From: an uncultured Cohaesibacter sp.
GTDB taxonomy: Bacteria > Pseudomonadota > Alphaproteobacteria > Rhizobiales > Cohaesibacteraceae
DNA: 64,000 nt
Assembly (NCBI RefSeq): GCF_963676485.1
Contig: NZ_OY781114.1
Span: 744,001 to 808,000 of the forward strand
Direction of reading: 5' to 3'
In this document: positions 56,230 through 64,000 of the stretch, one piece after another
How positions within the stretch are numbered: the first letter of the stretch is position 1
Layout: each line of letters begins with the position of its first letter
Notes under the pieces: generated by a model
The model's input: only the letters and a program-made list of their open reading frames with translations
Databases searched by the model: none
What the model was told of the DNA's origin: nothing
Position numbers and translations under genes: made by a program

Positions 56230-56551
56230 GTACAACCCTTCTCATATCTTGCAAAGCAACGGAAAGTCAAACTGAGAATTCAGAGCCGTTTGCCGAATTT
56301 TTAGCTTTAGCTCCAGTCCACATATCACCTACTTAAAATTGAATCCATAGCCGACCAATAAAAAGGTTTTTGTGGATACGCATCGGAAACGCAACGCAGG
56401 ATAGCCATTAGTAGAGTGCTCCATTTAGGTATACCCTTGCGGGACGTCCGGTGGATACCTGAAAACCGTCCCATTTAAGTCCTTTTCAAATTATCGGACC
56501 AATGATATTGATATGCCTAGACCCTATTCGGACACTACGGGACAGGCATCA
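56230..56551. other. Leader between reverse transcriptase and serine recombinase genes
   Basis: 322 bases between divergent genes. A palindromic stretch AGGTAT...ATACCT (56427-56460) encloses GGGACGTCC, and CATTTA(A)G motifs repeat on each side. It could be the recombinase site or promoter, or the template RNA region of the reverse transcriptase. No clear retron-like msr/msd fold was found by eye. Confidence 0.45.
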
Positions 56552-57091
56552 ATGAAGAAATATGGATATGCTCGCGTCAGTACCACTGACCAAGATCTCA
56601 CCGTGCAGATAGAAGCTCTGGCACCATTCACTGACATGATCAGGGAGGAGAAGCAGTCCGGTACCAGCTTGAAGAACCGCTCTGAGCTTCGGACCATCCT
56701 TGATTTCATCCATGAGGGTGACGTTCTGGTGGTCACTCGGATTGACCGCTTGGCTCGTTCGGTGGCTGACCTGTCTGCTATCGTGAAGGAGCTTATGGAC
56801 AAAGGAGCATCCCTTGAGGTAACCGAGCAGAACATCGACACCAACACGGCAACTGGCAAAGCCTTCCTCCAGATGCTTGGTGTGTTTGCCGAGTTCGAGA
56901 CCAACATCAGACGAGAGAGGCAGCTTGAAGGGATCGCCAAGGCCAAACAGGAAGGCAAATACAGGGGACGTAAGAAGAGCATCGACAGGGAAGCGGTCAA
57001 GAAGTTGCAGCAAGAAGGCAAAGGACCGGCTGCTATCGCCAAGGAGCTGGGTGTTGCTCGGTCCAGCGTCTACCGACTACTTGATGAGTAA
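56552..57091 (+). CDS. Serine recombinase (resolvase/invertase family)
   Basis: 179 residues. The catalytic domain starts KKYGYARVSTTDQDL with S10 as nucleophile; IDRLARSVADL and FAEFETNIRRERQ follow, and a C-terminal helix-turn-helix (GPAAIAKELGVARSSVYRLL) binds DNA. Length fits the small resolvase/invertase group. The frame opens at 56513, but homology begins at the ATG at 56552. It may act on the inverted repeat just upstream. Codon use is more GC-rich than the neighbouring reverse transcriptase. Confidence 0.93.
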   Translation: MKKYGYARVSTTDQDLTVQIEALAPFTDMIREEKQSGTSLKNRSELRTILDFIHEGDVLVVTRIDRLARSVADLSAIVKELMDKGASLEVTEQNIDTNTATGKAFLQMLGVFAEFETNIRRERQLEGIAKAKQEGKYRGRKKSIDREAVKKLQQEGKGPAAIAKELGVARSSVYRLLDE

Positions 57092-57479
57092 TGATGCGGC
57101 GGTGTTGCTTAAGCCACCCCTGCCTTTATGGAGCTCGCGGCATAGGCCATTCGGCAACGCCTAGGTGCCCCCAAGGGGGAAACTCAGCTTTCCCTTTGTC
57201 TGATATATGGTCTCAGAAATTTTTCCAAAAAATGAGCCGTTGGGACTCCGGTACCTGCTGCCATGATCTGTTTTAGACTTGAATATATACTACTCCACAC
57301 CTTTCTTTGATCAGGAGCAGCGGTGTTAGACTCCATTTTCTGCCATTTCAGGAGTAGGCGTCTCCACTAGTCAAGGCATCTCCGCAAGTGGAGGTTTAAT
57401 TCTTGAGACATGCAATCTGTTACGTGAATAATGGGAGGCCTCTTCAACGCCCTTCGGGCTAACCAAGGAGGCCCTTGCC
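57092..57479. other. Non-coding stretch with hairpins
   Basis: 388 bases without a gene. CCCCC-AA-GGGGG at 57168-57179 and a GCCC-TTCG-GGC hairpin at 57449-57459, just upstream of the next gene, are visible. Confidence 0.5.
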
Positions 57480-57674
57480 ATGAACGCGAGACCAATTCCC
57501 GATACTGTCTTCACCATCATCTTTTACAACGACAACAATCAGCGTATTGCAGACAGCACTGTAGAGGCTCCAGATTATTGGGAAGCCTGTCTTCATGGTC
57601 ATGCAATCCTGTTTGACGGTTCGGTGGCAGGAGCAGAGGAGTTTGACATCGTAGAACCCCCTCTGGCTGCTTAG
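57480..57674 (+). CDS. Small island protein, 64 aa, unknown
   Basis: The ATG at 57480 has a strong AAGGAGG eight bases upstream. The product is acidic and compact, MNARPIPDTVFTIIFYNDNN onwards, with a pattern of beta strands and ending FDIVEPPLAA. No transmembrane helix or known motif. The ribosome-binding site and the location between recombinase and BRO segments support a real phage-like gene. No function assigned. Confidence 0.7.
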   Translation: MNARPIPDTVFTIIFYNDNNQRIADSTVEAPDYWEACLHGHAILFDGSVAGAEEFDIVEPPLAA

Positions 57675-58516
57675 GAACTCAGAACGCTACAGGAAGCACT
57701 GAGGGACTCTCTGAGAGCCTTCGGGGCTTCCTAAGCATCTCTTTGTGGTAGCTGCTAAAATCGACACCTACGGCTCTCTGTGGGCCTCTGAGGAATCCTT
57801 GAAGTTGCCCTCTGGTTCGCTTGCTTCATTGAACAAAAAAGGTGGGAGGGAACAGTAAGGGATAATACATACTCCACAACAGCCAATGCTGCTGACCAAG
57901 TATAAGAAGGACCAGTAGTGGCATGACCTTCTGGGTCAACCTATGGTCATCTGTCAGTCTGCCCTTGAGCCCTGCTCCTTCTCCATCATCAAAGGCAAAG
58001 ATCAATGGTTGCCTCAGTGGGGTGGTCAGTGTTTCCGTAGAAGGATGGTCAAGAGCTAATACCAACTACACCAGTCAAGAGAAGGCCTCTCGGGCCTCCT
58101 GAGGGCGCTCGGATCAACAGGAGAAGGACTGATCTCGGAAGGGGCCTAACGGCTCCTGAGCGACGCCTCAAGGGCTCCTGAGAGGTATCTTGAGATGGGT
58201 ATAGGATTGTAAGCAGTAGTGGTGGCCTGAGCTACCTTAGAGATGACCTTGGAAGGTTGACCTGCTGACCAAGCAGGAGGAGTGGAACTCAGGGATACCT
58301 AGAGGTAACCTTAGGGAACCCTTGGAAGGGAAGCTCACCCTTCTGGATGGGATGGTTTTAAATTCCTGCGACAGGCTACCGCTTCCAGTTGGACCTTGGG
58401 AACACTAGAGGTAACCTTTGGGGACACTGAGAGAAGGAGTCTCGCCCTTCTGTATGATGACGTTTTAGATCGGCCCCGCATCGATGGGCGTTTGATGTCT
58501 TCAGAATGGGATGGTT
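57675..58516. other. 842-base non-coding region rich in hairpins and repeats
   Basis: No frame is supported. Visible structures are AGGAAGC / GCTTCCT (57691 and 57726) enclosing CTCTGAGAG and a TTCG loop, AGGCC-TCTCG-GGCCT (58083-58097), GAAGGG / CCCTTC (58325 and 58338) and AGAAGG / CCTTCT (about 58432 and 58446). A block of about 75 bases is imperfectly repeated at 58291-58367 and 58396-58473, each with CTAGAGGTAACC and a CCCTTCTG hairpin arm. It could encode structured RNA or be decayed phage DNA. Confidence 0.6.
58291..58473 (+). repeat. Imperfect tandem repeat, two units of about 75 bp
   Basis: Unit 1 starts near 58291 and unit 2 near 58396, 105 bases apart. Both share (C/A)CTAGAGGTAACCTT, a GGGAAC/GGGACAC stretch, a short hairpin around CCCTTCTG and a GGTTTTAAA/CGTTTTAGA end. 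A GGGATGGTTTTAA stretch recurs near 58507. Confidence 0.65.
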
Positions 58517-59402
58517 TTAAGTGGTCACCTTCTCCTGCTCCATCCTGAGCTGTTCCTGAAGACCCTCAAGAACCTTCATGGTCATCTCGGTCAGGCTCAT
58601 TTCACCAAAGGCAACCTTCGCGGCATGGACGTTGTATTGGCCGGTCTTGCGGATGGCAGGGAGGACATCACGGGTCACCCAGTCTTGGAAGGTGCGAGCT
58701 TCAGGCTTGTCCGAGCGCATCACGAGTTTGTAAAGGCCGGACTCTGAGATAAGCACTAACTCTGCCCCCTCCTCGTTTTTCAATATCCGCTCGGCGGATG
58801 GTGGAAATCTCGTCAGGACCGAGGCGACGATAAGCGGACGCCTTTCAAGAGACGGTTTCTTGGGAGAGCGCATGACCAACCGGTAAAGGCCGCTTTCGTT
58901 GATCATAGATACTCCCCATGCACGGCTTGCAATAAGTTGAAGGCCAATCCGTTTGGCCTCTACGTAGGGGTATAAATCGGATATATCCCCTTCTCATCCT
59001 TGTAGAGGCCGGACTCTGCGATGAGCTTCGGAGGGCGTCCGCGATTATTACCAATTGGACTGGTAATAACCTCACCTACGTCCAACTTAGATACAGCCAT
59101 CGGTACGTTAGCTGTCCCGTTAGTCCTGATTGCCAGCCCCAGCGCCCTGCATACGTCAACCGCTAGAGTACGGAGTGCATAACCATCTTGTAGAGGCCAC
59201 TCTCGGAGATAATTTTCATCTTGCGACTAGTCCTTAGAACACTAGCGGGGGCGACGCCAAGTTCGTCCGCATCTAAGCGACGGTAGTGATTCTGATAGGA
59301 CCGATTCGTCTGATCTGCTTTTGATCCCAGCGCCTCGCAGACCCCCGCAGCGACGAACCATAATTTCCCGTCGATCATCAGAGTCCGAATTGGCACGAGC
59401 AT
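58517..59402 (-). pseudogene. Decayed BRO-N/antirepressor-like gene segments
   Basis: Pieces of the BRO-N (phage antirepressor-like) domain follow each other on the minus strand. The first, 59402-59163, has DGKLWFVAAGVCEALGSKAD, YRRLDADELGV, KIISESGLYKMVMHS and a stop. The second, about 59165-58960, reads LAVDVCRALGLA, then GRPPKLIAESGLYKD. The third and fourth, in 58906-58517, are INESGLYRLVMRSPKK and VLISESGLYKLVMRSDKPEA followed by FQDWVTRDVLPAIRKTGQY. The ESGLYK block thus appears four times, so the gene looks like a pile-up of internal duplications and deletions. The last frame (130 codons) might still be expressed. Confidence 0.72.
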
Positions 59403-59443
59403 TGTGCCGTGGTCGTTGCTGGCGATATCTAAGTTGAAGACTG

Positions 59444-61180
59444 TTACTTGGTTGTCTGCGAGAGCCTCAGGTGTCCTAAATCGAGATCAGGATACTGAAT
59501 TTTATTCATTGCCTCATTCAGCTTCTTCAAGGTGAAGCCGCTGCCATATCTGGCCTTCATTCCCTCTCCACTGTGGCCCTGTAGAGCATCCATTATTTCA
59601 GCAGACACCCCGCAATTCCGACAAGCGTCTTCAAAGTTATGCCGGAAGCTGTGAAAGGCGTTCTTACTTCTTTTCACGTCGATCTTTTTCAGCAAGTTGC
59701 TAAAAGACCTTGAGAAGCCCGTAGACCAATAGCCATCACGCCCCTGTTTCAAGTCAAGGAACAACCGCTTCGCCTTTGCCGCCTTACGTGCCTTAAGGAG
59801 GTCATTGAAACCCAATTCTATCAGAATGGGATGCACTGGGATTTTCCGCCACGAACTAAGGGTCTTAAGGCTTTGCGTCTCATCCTCCACTCGGAGATTG
59901 AAGTATAGGACCCCCTCTTCCTTTTTCACATCCTCCTGTCGGAGCTGGATTATCTCCCCCATCCTAGCCCCAGTGTAGAGCCCTATCAGCGGCACCCAGA
60001 ATTTGCCGGTGTCTCTTAGCACCAAGTCACCCTTAGTCATCCATTGTTTGGTCGATGCACAGCCTCGGTATATCGGAGCATTAAAGATTGCCGTGAGTTC
60101 TTCCTTTTTGAAAGGTTCTCGCTCTTCACGCACTCTCTGAGTAACCCGTGGCTTCATTCCTTTGAACAAGTCTCCGGGGGCCTCGTCATACTGACCTTCA
60201 GCCCATGTCCAAAATGACCCCACAAAGCCCAGCAGTTTGTTCATGTTCTTGGTGGACATGGTATCCAGCTCAAGAGAGCTTGCCTTCTCAGCAGCCTCCT
60301 GAAGCCGTGTGATGCCCTTGAGTTCCTTGCGTTTGGTCCAGTTGGCTGGGGTTTTCATCAGTATGGCCTTGAACGCTCGAGCGTCTGCTTTGGTGTAATC
60401 GCAGATAGCCCGATCACCCACGGCATCGATAAAGTGCTGCATCCAGACACGGTGTTCTCGCTCGGTCTTAGTCACCCAGCTCGTCTTGCTCTTCTCTGCA
60501 ATCCAATCGGCAGCCGCTTCAGACAAGAATGGAGCATTCGTCTCATTGGCACCGCTCTGAGACTGCTTAGGCTCCTCGGGGGTTTCAATAATTTCGCCTT
60601 TTGCCCTCTCACGAAAGACACCCAGCGCCCTGATCCGTGCCTTTTGATATTCAATCACAGCAGCCCTAAGACTTGGCGATTCCGGGTCGAGACAGATGCC
60701 CAGTTTCGCCTTCACTAATTCAAGAACGTAGGAAGCGAAGTTATCGTCTAGCTTGCCTCGCCCATGTGCGGATTTCAGAAGCCCTTCACCTTCTTCCACC
60801 AAAGAAGAGTGCTCATCAAACAGTCGATCCGCATCAGCCTCTGAGAACCCCTCTTCCAGTCCGAAGCGGTGCTCTCGTTCCCAGTCGTTATCACTGAGAC
60901 ACTCCCAGTAGTGAAGCTCACCCACTAGCTTGATTTGCTCGTCAGTCAGCTCTGTTTGGAGAGGAGCGTTTTCATCAGCCAGCCGCTGTCTGTGGTCCTC
61001 AAAGCGCTGATCAACTTCAACAGCCTTAATACGGACGCGCTTCAAAGCCTCACGATAGTCTTTGGTCTTAAGAGAAAAAGTTTCTTCTGTTTTCGGATAA
61101 GTATCTTTGATATCCACCGGAATAGCTGCGCGGTGATAGTATGTCGCATTTCGGCGGTACAGGCGTGGGTGTCCAGACAT
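59444..61180 (-). CDS. Tyrosine site-specific integrase of the tRNA-Thr island
   Basis: 578 residues. An N-terminal DUF6538-like arm-binding part starts MSGHPRLYRRNATYYHRAAI. A core-binding domain (about 220-330) and the catalytic domain follow. Catalytic residues are R in YTGARMGEI (about 406), HSFRH (H and R, about 510-513), QGH (about 536) and Y in KARYGSG (about 545). The gene lies 93 bases from tRNA-Thr, as expected for the enzyme that integrated the island there. The frame opens at 61189; the ATG at 61180 is preferred on family grounds. Confidence 0.95.
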   Translation of the reverse strand: MSGHPRLYRRNATYYHRAAIPVDIKDTYPKTEETFSLKTKDYREALKRVRIKAVEVDQRFEDHRQRLADENAPLQTELTDEQIKLVGELHYWECLSDNDWEREHRFGLEEGFSEADADRLFDEHSSLVEEGEGLLKSAHGRGKLDDNFASYVLELVKAKLGICLDPESPSLRAAVIEYQKARIRALGVFRERAKGEIIETPEEPKQSQSGANETNAPFLSEAAADWIAEKSKTSWVTKTEREHRVWMQHFIDAVGDRAICDYTKADARAFKAILMKTPANWTKRKELKGITRLQEAAEKASSLELDTMSTKNMNKLLGFVGSFWTWAEGQYDEAPGDLFKGMKPRVTQRVREEREPFKKEELTAIFNAPIYRGCASTKQWMTKGDLVLRDTGKFWVPLIGLYTGARMGEIIQLRQEDVKKEEGVLYFNLRVEDETQSLKTLSSWRKIPVHPILIELGFNDLLKARKAAKAKRLFLDLKQGRDGYWSTGFSRSFSNLLKKIDVKRSKNAFHSFRHNFEDACRNCGVSAEIMDALQGHSGEGMKARYGSGFTLKKLNEAMNKIQYPDLDLGHLRLSQTTK

Positions 61181-61272
61181 TTTCTCCATAGCTCCACTGT
61201 AACAGTCTACAGGAACAACAGGAAGATAAAGCCTTGAATTATCAAGAAGATATTGAATCTAAAGGGGAAGAG

Positions 61273-61347
<75 letters not shown>

Positions 61348-61667
61348 CGTTCCTAGGTGTTTGAACCAGATGATAACCATCTGGTGCGGGCGGTTTTTTG
61401 CATACAGATTTCGAATATGCAAGCGCGATTTTGAAAAAAGGCAACAATTTTGTGAATTTGATGACAACTGTGAAAATCCTGTTTGGCAAAAACATCCTGC
61501 TTTGCTGCCAGACAGGCTTACATATGGCATAAAGGCACCGCTTTTGAAAAAGCGCATTTCAGCCGCTAAATGGCCTCATTGTGGGCTTTCTTGGATCGCA
61601 CTTTTGGTATAGAACCTGCCATCAGACGAATTTCATGATCCTTCATTGCGCACGCACAGAAGAAACA
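61348..61667. other. Spacer between tRNA-Thr and the small basic protein gene
   Basis: 320 bases with no supported gene. It contains the promoter of tRNA-Thr on the minus strand. Confidence 0.5.
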
Positions 61668-61880
61668 ATGCCTTCTAAAGATATCAACACCTCTGGCAAC
61701 CAACTCTCCGGCGCCTCCAAAGGCAAGGGCGATGATCGCAAGGCACGCCTGTCGCAGGCCTTGCGGGATAATCTCAAGCGCCGCAAGGCGCAGACCCGCG
61801 CCAGACGCACGGACAAAAGCAGCGCAATGAGCGCGCAATCGCCACACCCGCCCGCGCCCTCTCCTACCAAAGAAGGATAG
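61668..61880 (+). CDS. Small basic protein upstream of murA, 70 aa
   Basis: From the ATG at 61668 the product has a polar N-terminus, then a strongly basic helix, DDRKARLSQALRDNLKRRKAQTR, which is common to a short conserved protein found next to murA in Hyphomicrobiales, and a proline/serine-rich tail. Function unknown; the helix could bind nucleic acid. The frame extends to 61581, but that part is unlike the family. A weak AGAAGAAA precedes the start. Confidence 0.7.
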   Translation: MPSKDINTSGNQLSGASKGKGDDRKARLSQALRDNLKRRKAQTRARRTDKSSAMSAQSPHPPAPSPTKEG

Positions 61881-62052
61881 CTGAAAGCACAAGGCACCAT
61901 CGTGAGACGCTTTGCCTGCTATGCGTTGGCCTTAGGCCTCAGAGGCAAGGATCAGGATAACAGAATCATTCCCGTATAGGGTTTCATAAGAATAATCGGC
62001 CAGGCGGGCGCATGATGACCTCACAGATGGCCGGCAACAGAAAGAGTTTGAA

Positions 62053-63342
62053 ATGGACGCAATTCGCATTGTAGGCGGCGCAGAATTAAACGGGGAGATT
62101 CCCATTTCCGGAGCAAAGAATGCAGCTCTTCCCTTGATGATTGCTTCGCTTCTGACCGATGAAGCGTTGATTCTGGATAATCTGCCACGCCTGCGCGATG
62201 TGCAGCAGCTCCAGCAGATTCTTTCCAACCATGGCGTCAGCTACATGATCGAGGGCAAACGCCCCGGTCAGGATACCATGGCCGGCCAGACCGTTCATCT
62301 GCAAGCCGAGGAAATCATCGACACCTGCGCCCCTTATGATCTGGTTTCCAAGATGCGTGCCAGCTTCTGGGTCATCGGTCCGCTTCTGGCCCGTATGGGC
62401 CATTGCGCTGTGTCCCTGCCGGGTGGCTGCGCCATCGGCACCCGTCCGGTTGACTTTTTCATCGACGGGCTGGCCGCTATGGGAGCCAAGATCGAAATCG
62501 AAAATGGCTATGTCGTCGCCGATGCCCCTGACGGGCTAGCGGGTGGCGAATATGTTTTCCCGCGCATCTCTGTGGGCGCGACCCACACGCTGATGATGGC
62601 GGCCACCCTTGCCAAAGGCAAAACCACGCTCAAGCAAGCGGCCAAGGAACCCGAAGTGGTGGATCTGGCCGAGTGCCTGATTGCGATGGGCGCAAAGATT
62701 TCCGGCGCCGGAACCGATACCATCACGATTGAAGGCGTTGAAAAGCTGCACGGTGCGCGCCACAGCGTGTTGCCTGATCGCATCGAAACCGGCACCTATG
62801 CCATGGCAGTTGCCATGACCGGCGGCGATGTGCTGCTCAAGGGCGCGCGCGCCGATCTTCTGCAGTCTGCGCTTGATGTTTTAAGTCAGGCTGGCACGAC
62901 CGTTGAAGCCAATGAAAACGGCATCCGGATTGCGCGCAAGGGCTCACCACTGAAGGCGGTCAGCGTGGAAACGGACCCCTTCCCGGGCTTCCCGACAGAT
63001 CTTCAGGCTCAATTCATGGCGCTGATGACCATGGCTGAGGGCACATCGACTATTACCGAGACCATTTTCGAGAATCGCTTCATGCATGTGCAGGAGCTGG
63101 CGCGTTTAGGTGCCAAGATATCGCTGGATGGTCAGAAGGCCTTTGTAACGGGCGTGGACACGCTCAAGGGCGCACAGGTCATGGCCACAGATTTGCGCGC
63201 GTCTGTCTCGCTGGTCATTGCCGGACTGGTTGCGGAAGGCGAAACCAAGGTCAACCGTGTCTATCATCTTGATCGCGGGTTCGAGCGGCTGGAAGACAAG
63301 CTGGCCGCCTGCGGGGCCACGATTGAACGTATTTCAGCATAA
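62053..63342 (+). CDS. murA: UDP-N-acetylglucosamine 1-carboxyvinyltransferase
   Basis: 429 residues, usual length. K22-N23 in SGAKNAALP and the fosfomycin-target cysteine C126 in [13 protein letters not shown] are present; [15 protein letters not shown] and [13 protein letters not shown] are further family blocks. It performs the first committed step of peptidoglycan synthesis, adding enolpyruvyl from phosphoenolpyruvate. In related genomes DUF2948 and hisD follow; here DUF2948 does, and hisD lies 50 kb away. Confidence 0.98.
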   Translation: MDAIRIVGGAELNGEIPISGAKNAALPLMIASLLTDEALILDNLPRLRDVQQLQQILSNHGVSYMIEGKRPGQDTMAGQTVHLQAEEIIDTCAPYDLVSKMRASFWVIGPLLARMGHCAVSLPGGCAIGTRPVDFFIDGLAAMGAKIEIENGYVVADAPDGLAGGEYVFPRISVGATHTLMMAATLAKGKTTLKQAAKEPEVVDLAECLIAMGAKISGAGTDTITIEGVEKLHGARHSVLPDRIETGTYAMAVAMTGGDVLLKGARADLLQSALDVLSQAGTTVEANENGIRIARKGSPLKAVSVETDPFPGFPTDLQAQFMALMTMAEGTSTITETIFENRFMHVQELARLGAKISLDGQKAFVTGVDTLKGAQVMATDLRASVSLVIAGLVAEGETKVNRVYHLDRGFERLEDKLAACGATIERISA

Positions 63343-63356
63343 AATCATTTCTTTAA

Positions 63357-63380
63357 GGGGCGCACTCAGGTGCGCCTCTC
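63357..63380 (+). terminator. Hairpin after murA
   Basis: GGCGCAC / GTGCGCC forms a 7-bp stem with a TCAG loop, 17 bases after the murA stop. The T-rich tail (CTCTCTTG) is poor, so termination may be partial and DUF2948 may be co-transcribed. Confidence 0.6.
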
Positions 63381-63562
63381 TTGCATTTGATAGCTTTCCT
63401 GCCTATGTGAGTTCTAGAGCGGATGACTGACCCGTCCGCCACTACCCATGACAGGGCTCGAATGCGACTCGAGCGCTGTCAAACGCGGCGAAACCTGAGT
63501 TTCGTTCGTGCAATATGGGAAGCAACCATGCTTTCCAAGGATTATGTTTTAAGGAGAGTGCC

Positions 63563-64000
63563 ATGACCATGCTGAAGCTCGCCGCTCTGGATGCAGAAGA
63601 TCTGAATGTGCTTTCCAGCCAGACGCAGGATGCTGTGGTCAAGGTTGGAGACATCAACTGGCTCAAGGATGAGGGGCGGCTGGTGGTCTCCATGCACCGC
63701 TTCGCTTGGGAAGAAGCAATCCGCCAGCAACGGCGTTTGTTTGGCTCCAAGCCATCTTACGAGCGCCATCAGGCCGTTTTGCACTTTGATCGGGTCACCG
63801 GCGTGCAGAGCCGCAACATTCGCATGGCGGCCAAGGATGCCATCCTCAATCTTCTTGCACTGACTTTCGAAGCCAATGGCGAAGGCCCGGACGGCTTTAT
63901 TTCGCTGATCTTTGCTGGCGACGCAGAAATCCGCCTCAGCGTGGAATGCATCGAGGCACAATTGGCTGACACTGGCGCCGCATGGGAAACCGAGAATCTT
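63563..64000 (+). CDS. DUF2948 family protein (runs off window end)
   Basis: 146 codons are visible with no stop before the window edge. It begins MTMLKLAALDAEDLNVLSSQ with DAVVKVGDINWL and a conserved RFAWEE stretch, matching the DUF2948 family that follows murA in Hyphomicrobiales. Function unknown. AAGGAG lies nine bases before the start. Family members are about 150 residues, so nearly all of it is present. Confidence 0.9.
   Translation, partial: MTMLKLAALDAEDLNVLSSQTQDAVVKVGDINWLKDEGRLVVSMHRFAWEEAIRQQRRLFGSKPSYERHQAVLHFDRVTGVQSRNIRMAAKDAILNLLALTFEANGEGPDGFISLIFAGDAEIRLSVECIEAQLADTGAAWETENL

Noticed and set aside
54802-56551. Retron
   Set aside because: No convincing inverted-repeat msr/msd structure upstream of the RT was found by eye, and motif C is WADD in a longer, 475-residue protein with a large C-terminal region. 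It cannot be fully excluded without folding software.
57675-58516. CRISPR array
   Set aside because: Repeats are imperfect, of differing length and only two or three in number; no regular spacer pattern and no cas genes.

Overview
Chromosomal DNA from an alphaproteobacterium, most likely of the Hyphomicrobiales (Rhizobiales). The reasons are the murA, DUF2948, hisD, UPF0262, low-molecular-weight phosphatase, infA, maf and yacG gene set, the moderately GC-rich housekeeping genes, and a potFGHI-type polyamine cluster. A marine Cohaesibacter-like genus is a guess only.

Layout. 1-2466: insertion-sequence wreckage, including an IS110 remnant split by an internally deleted IS256-family copy. 2470-5094: capsule-export genes (KpsE, KpsT and KpsM types). 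5401-6698: an orphan ORF and tRNA-Phe. 6699-10972: the conserved yacG-maf-infA-phosphatase-UPF0262-hisD block on the minus strand. 11319-25265: a polyamine (putrescine) uptake and gamma-glutamylation regulon, with repeated TTGTGATCACAA-type operators that probably bind the GntR/FCD regulator encoded inside it. 25609-32000: a second GntR regulator divergent from a sugar-kinase/aldolase operon that carries a polar-amino-acid-type ABC transporter. 32153-37640: a small-protein gene followed by a graveyard of IS66, IS5, IS3 and nested IS256 copies.

37673-53689: an AT-rich surface-polysaccharide region. It holds a 1012-residue two-module glycosyltransferase, a KpsC-like Kdo transferase, a pyruvyltransferase, SGNH-like and GSCFA proteins, and a complete pseBCFGHI operon for CMP-pseudaminic acid, then cysQ. 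Together with kpsEMT this suggests an exported capsule containing pseudaminic acid.

54000-61301: a compact 7.3-kb genomic island in the 3' end of tRNA-Thr(GGT). It is bounded by a 29-bp direct repeat and carries a tyrosine integrase beside the tRNA. Its cargo is a reverse transcriptase convergent with a SLATT-like membrane protein, a serine recombinase, a 64-residue protein, a hairpin-rich non-coding stretch and a decayed set of BRO-N-like segments. The reverse transcriptase plus membrane protein is the best candidate here for a little-described anti-phage system.

61668-64000: a small basic protein gene, murA and the start of the DUF2948 gene on the plus strand. In related genomes murA and DUF2948 lie directly upstream of hisD on the same strand. 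Here they are about 50 kb away on the other strand, which one large inversion with an endpoint just upstream of hisD would explain.
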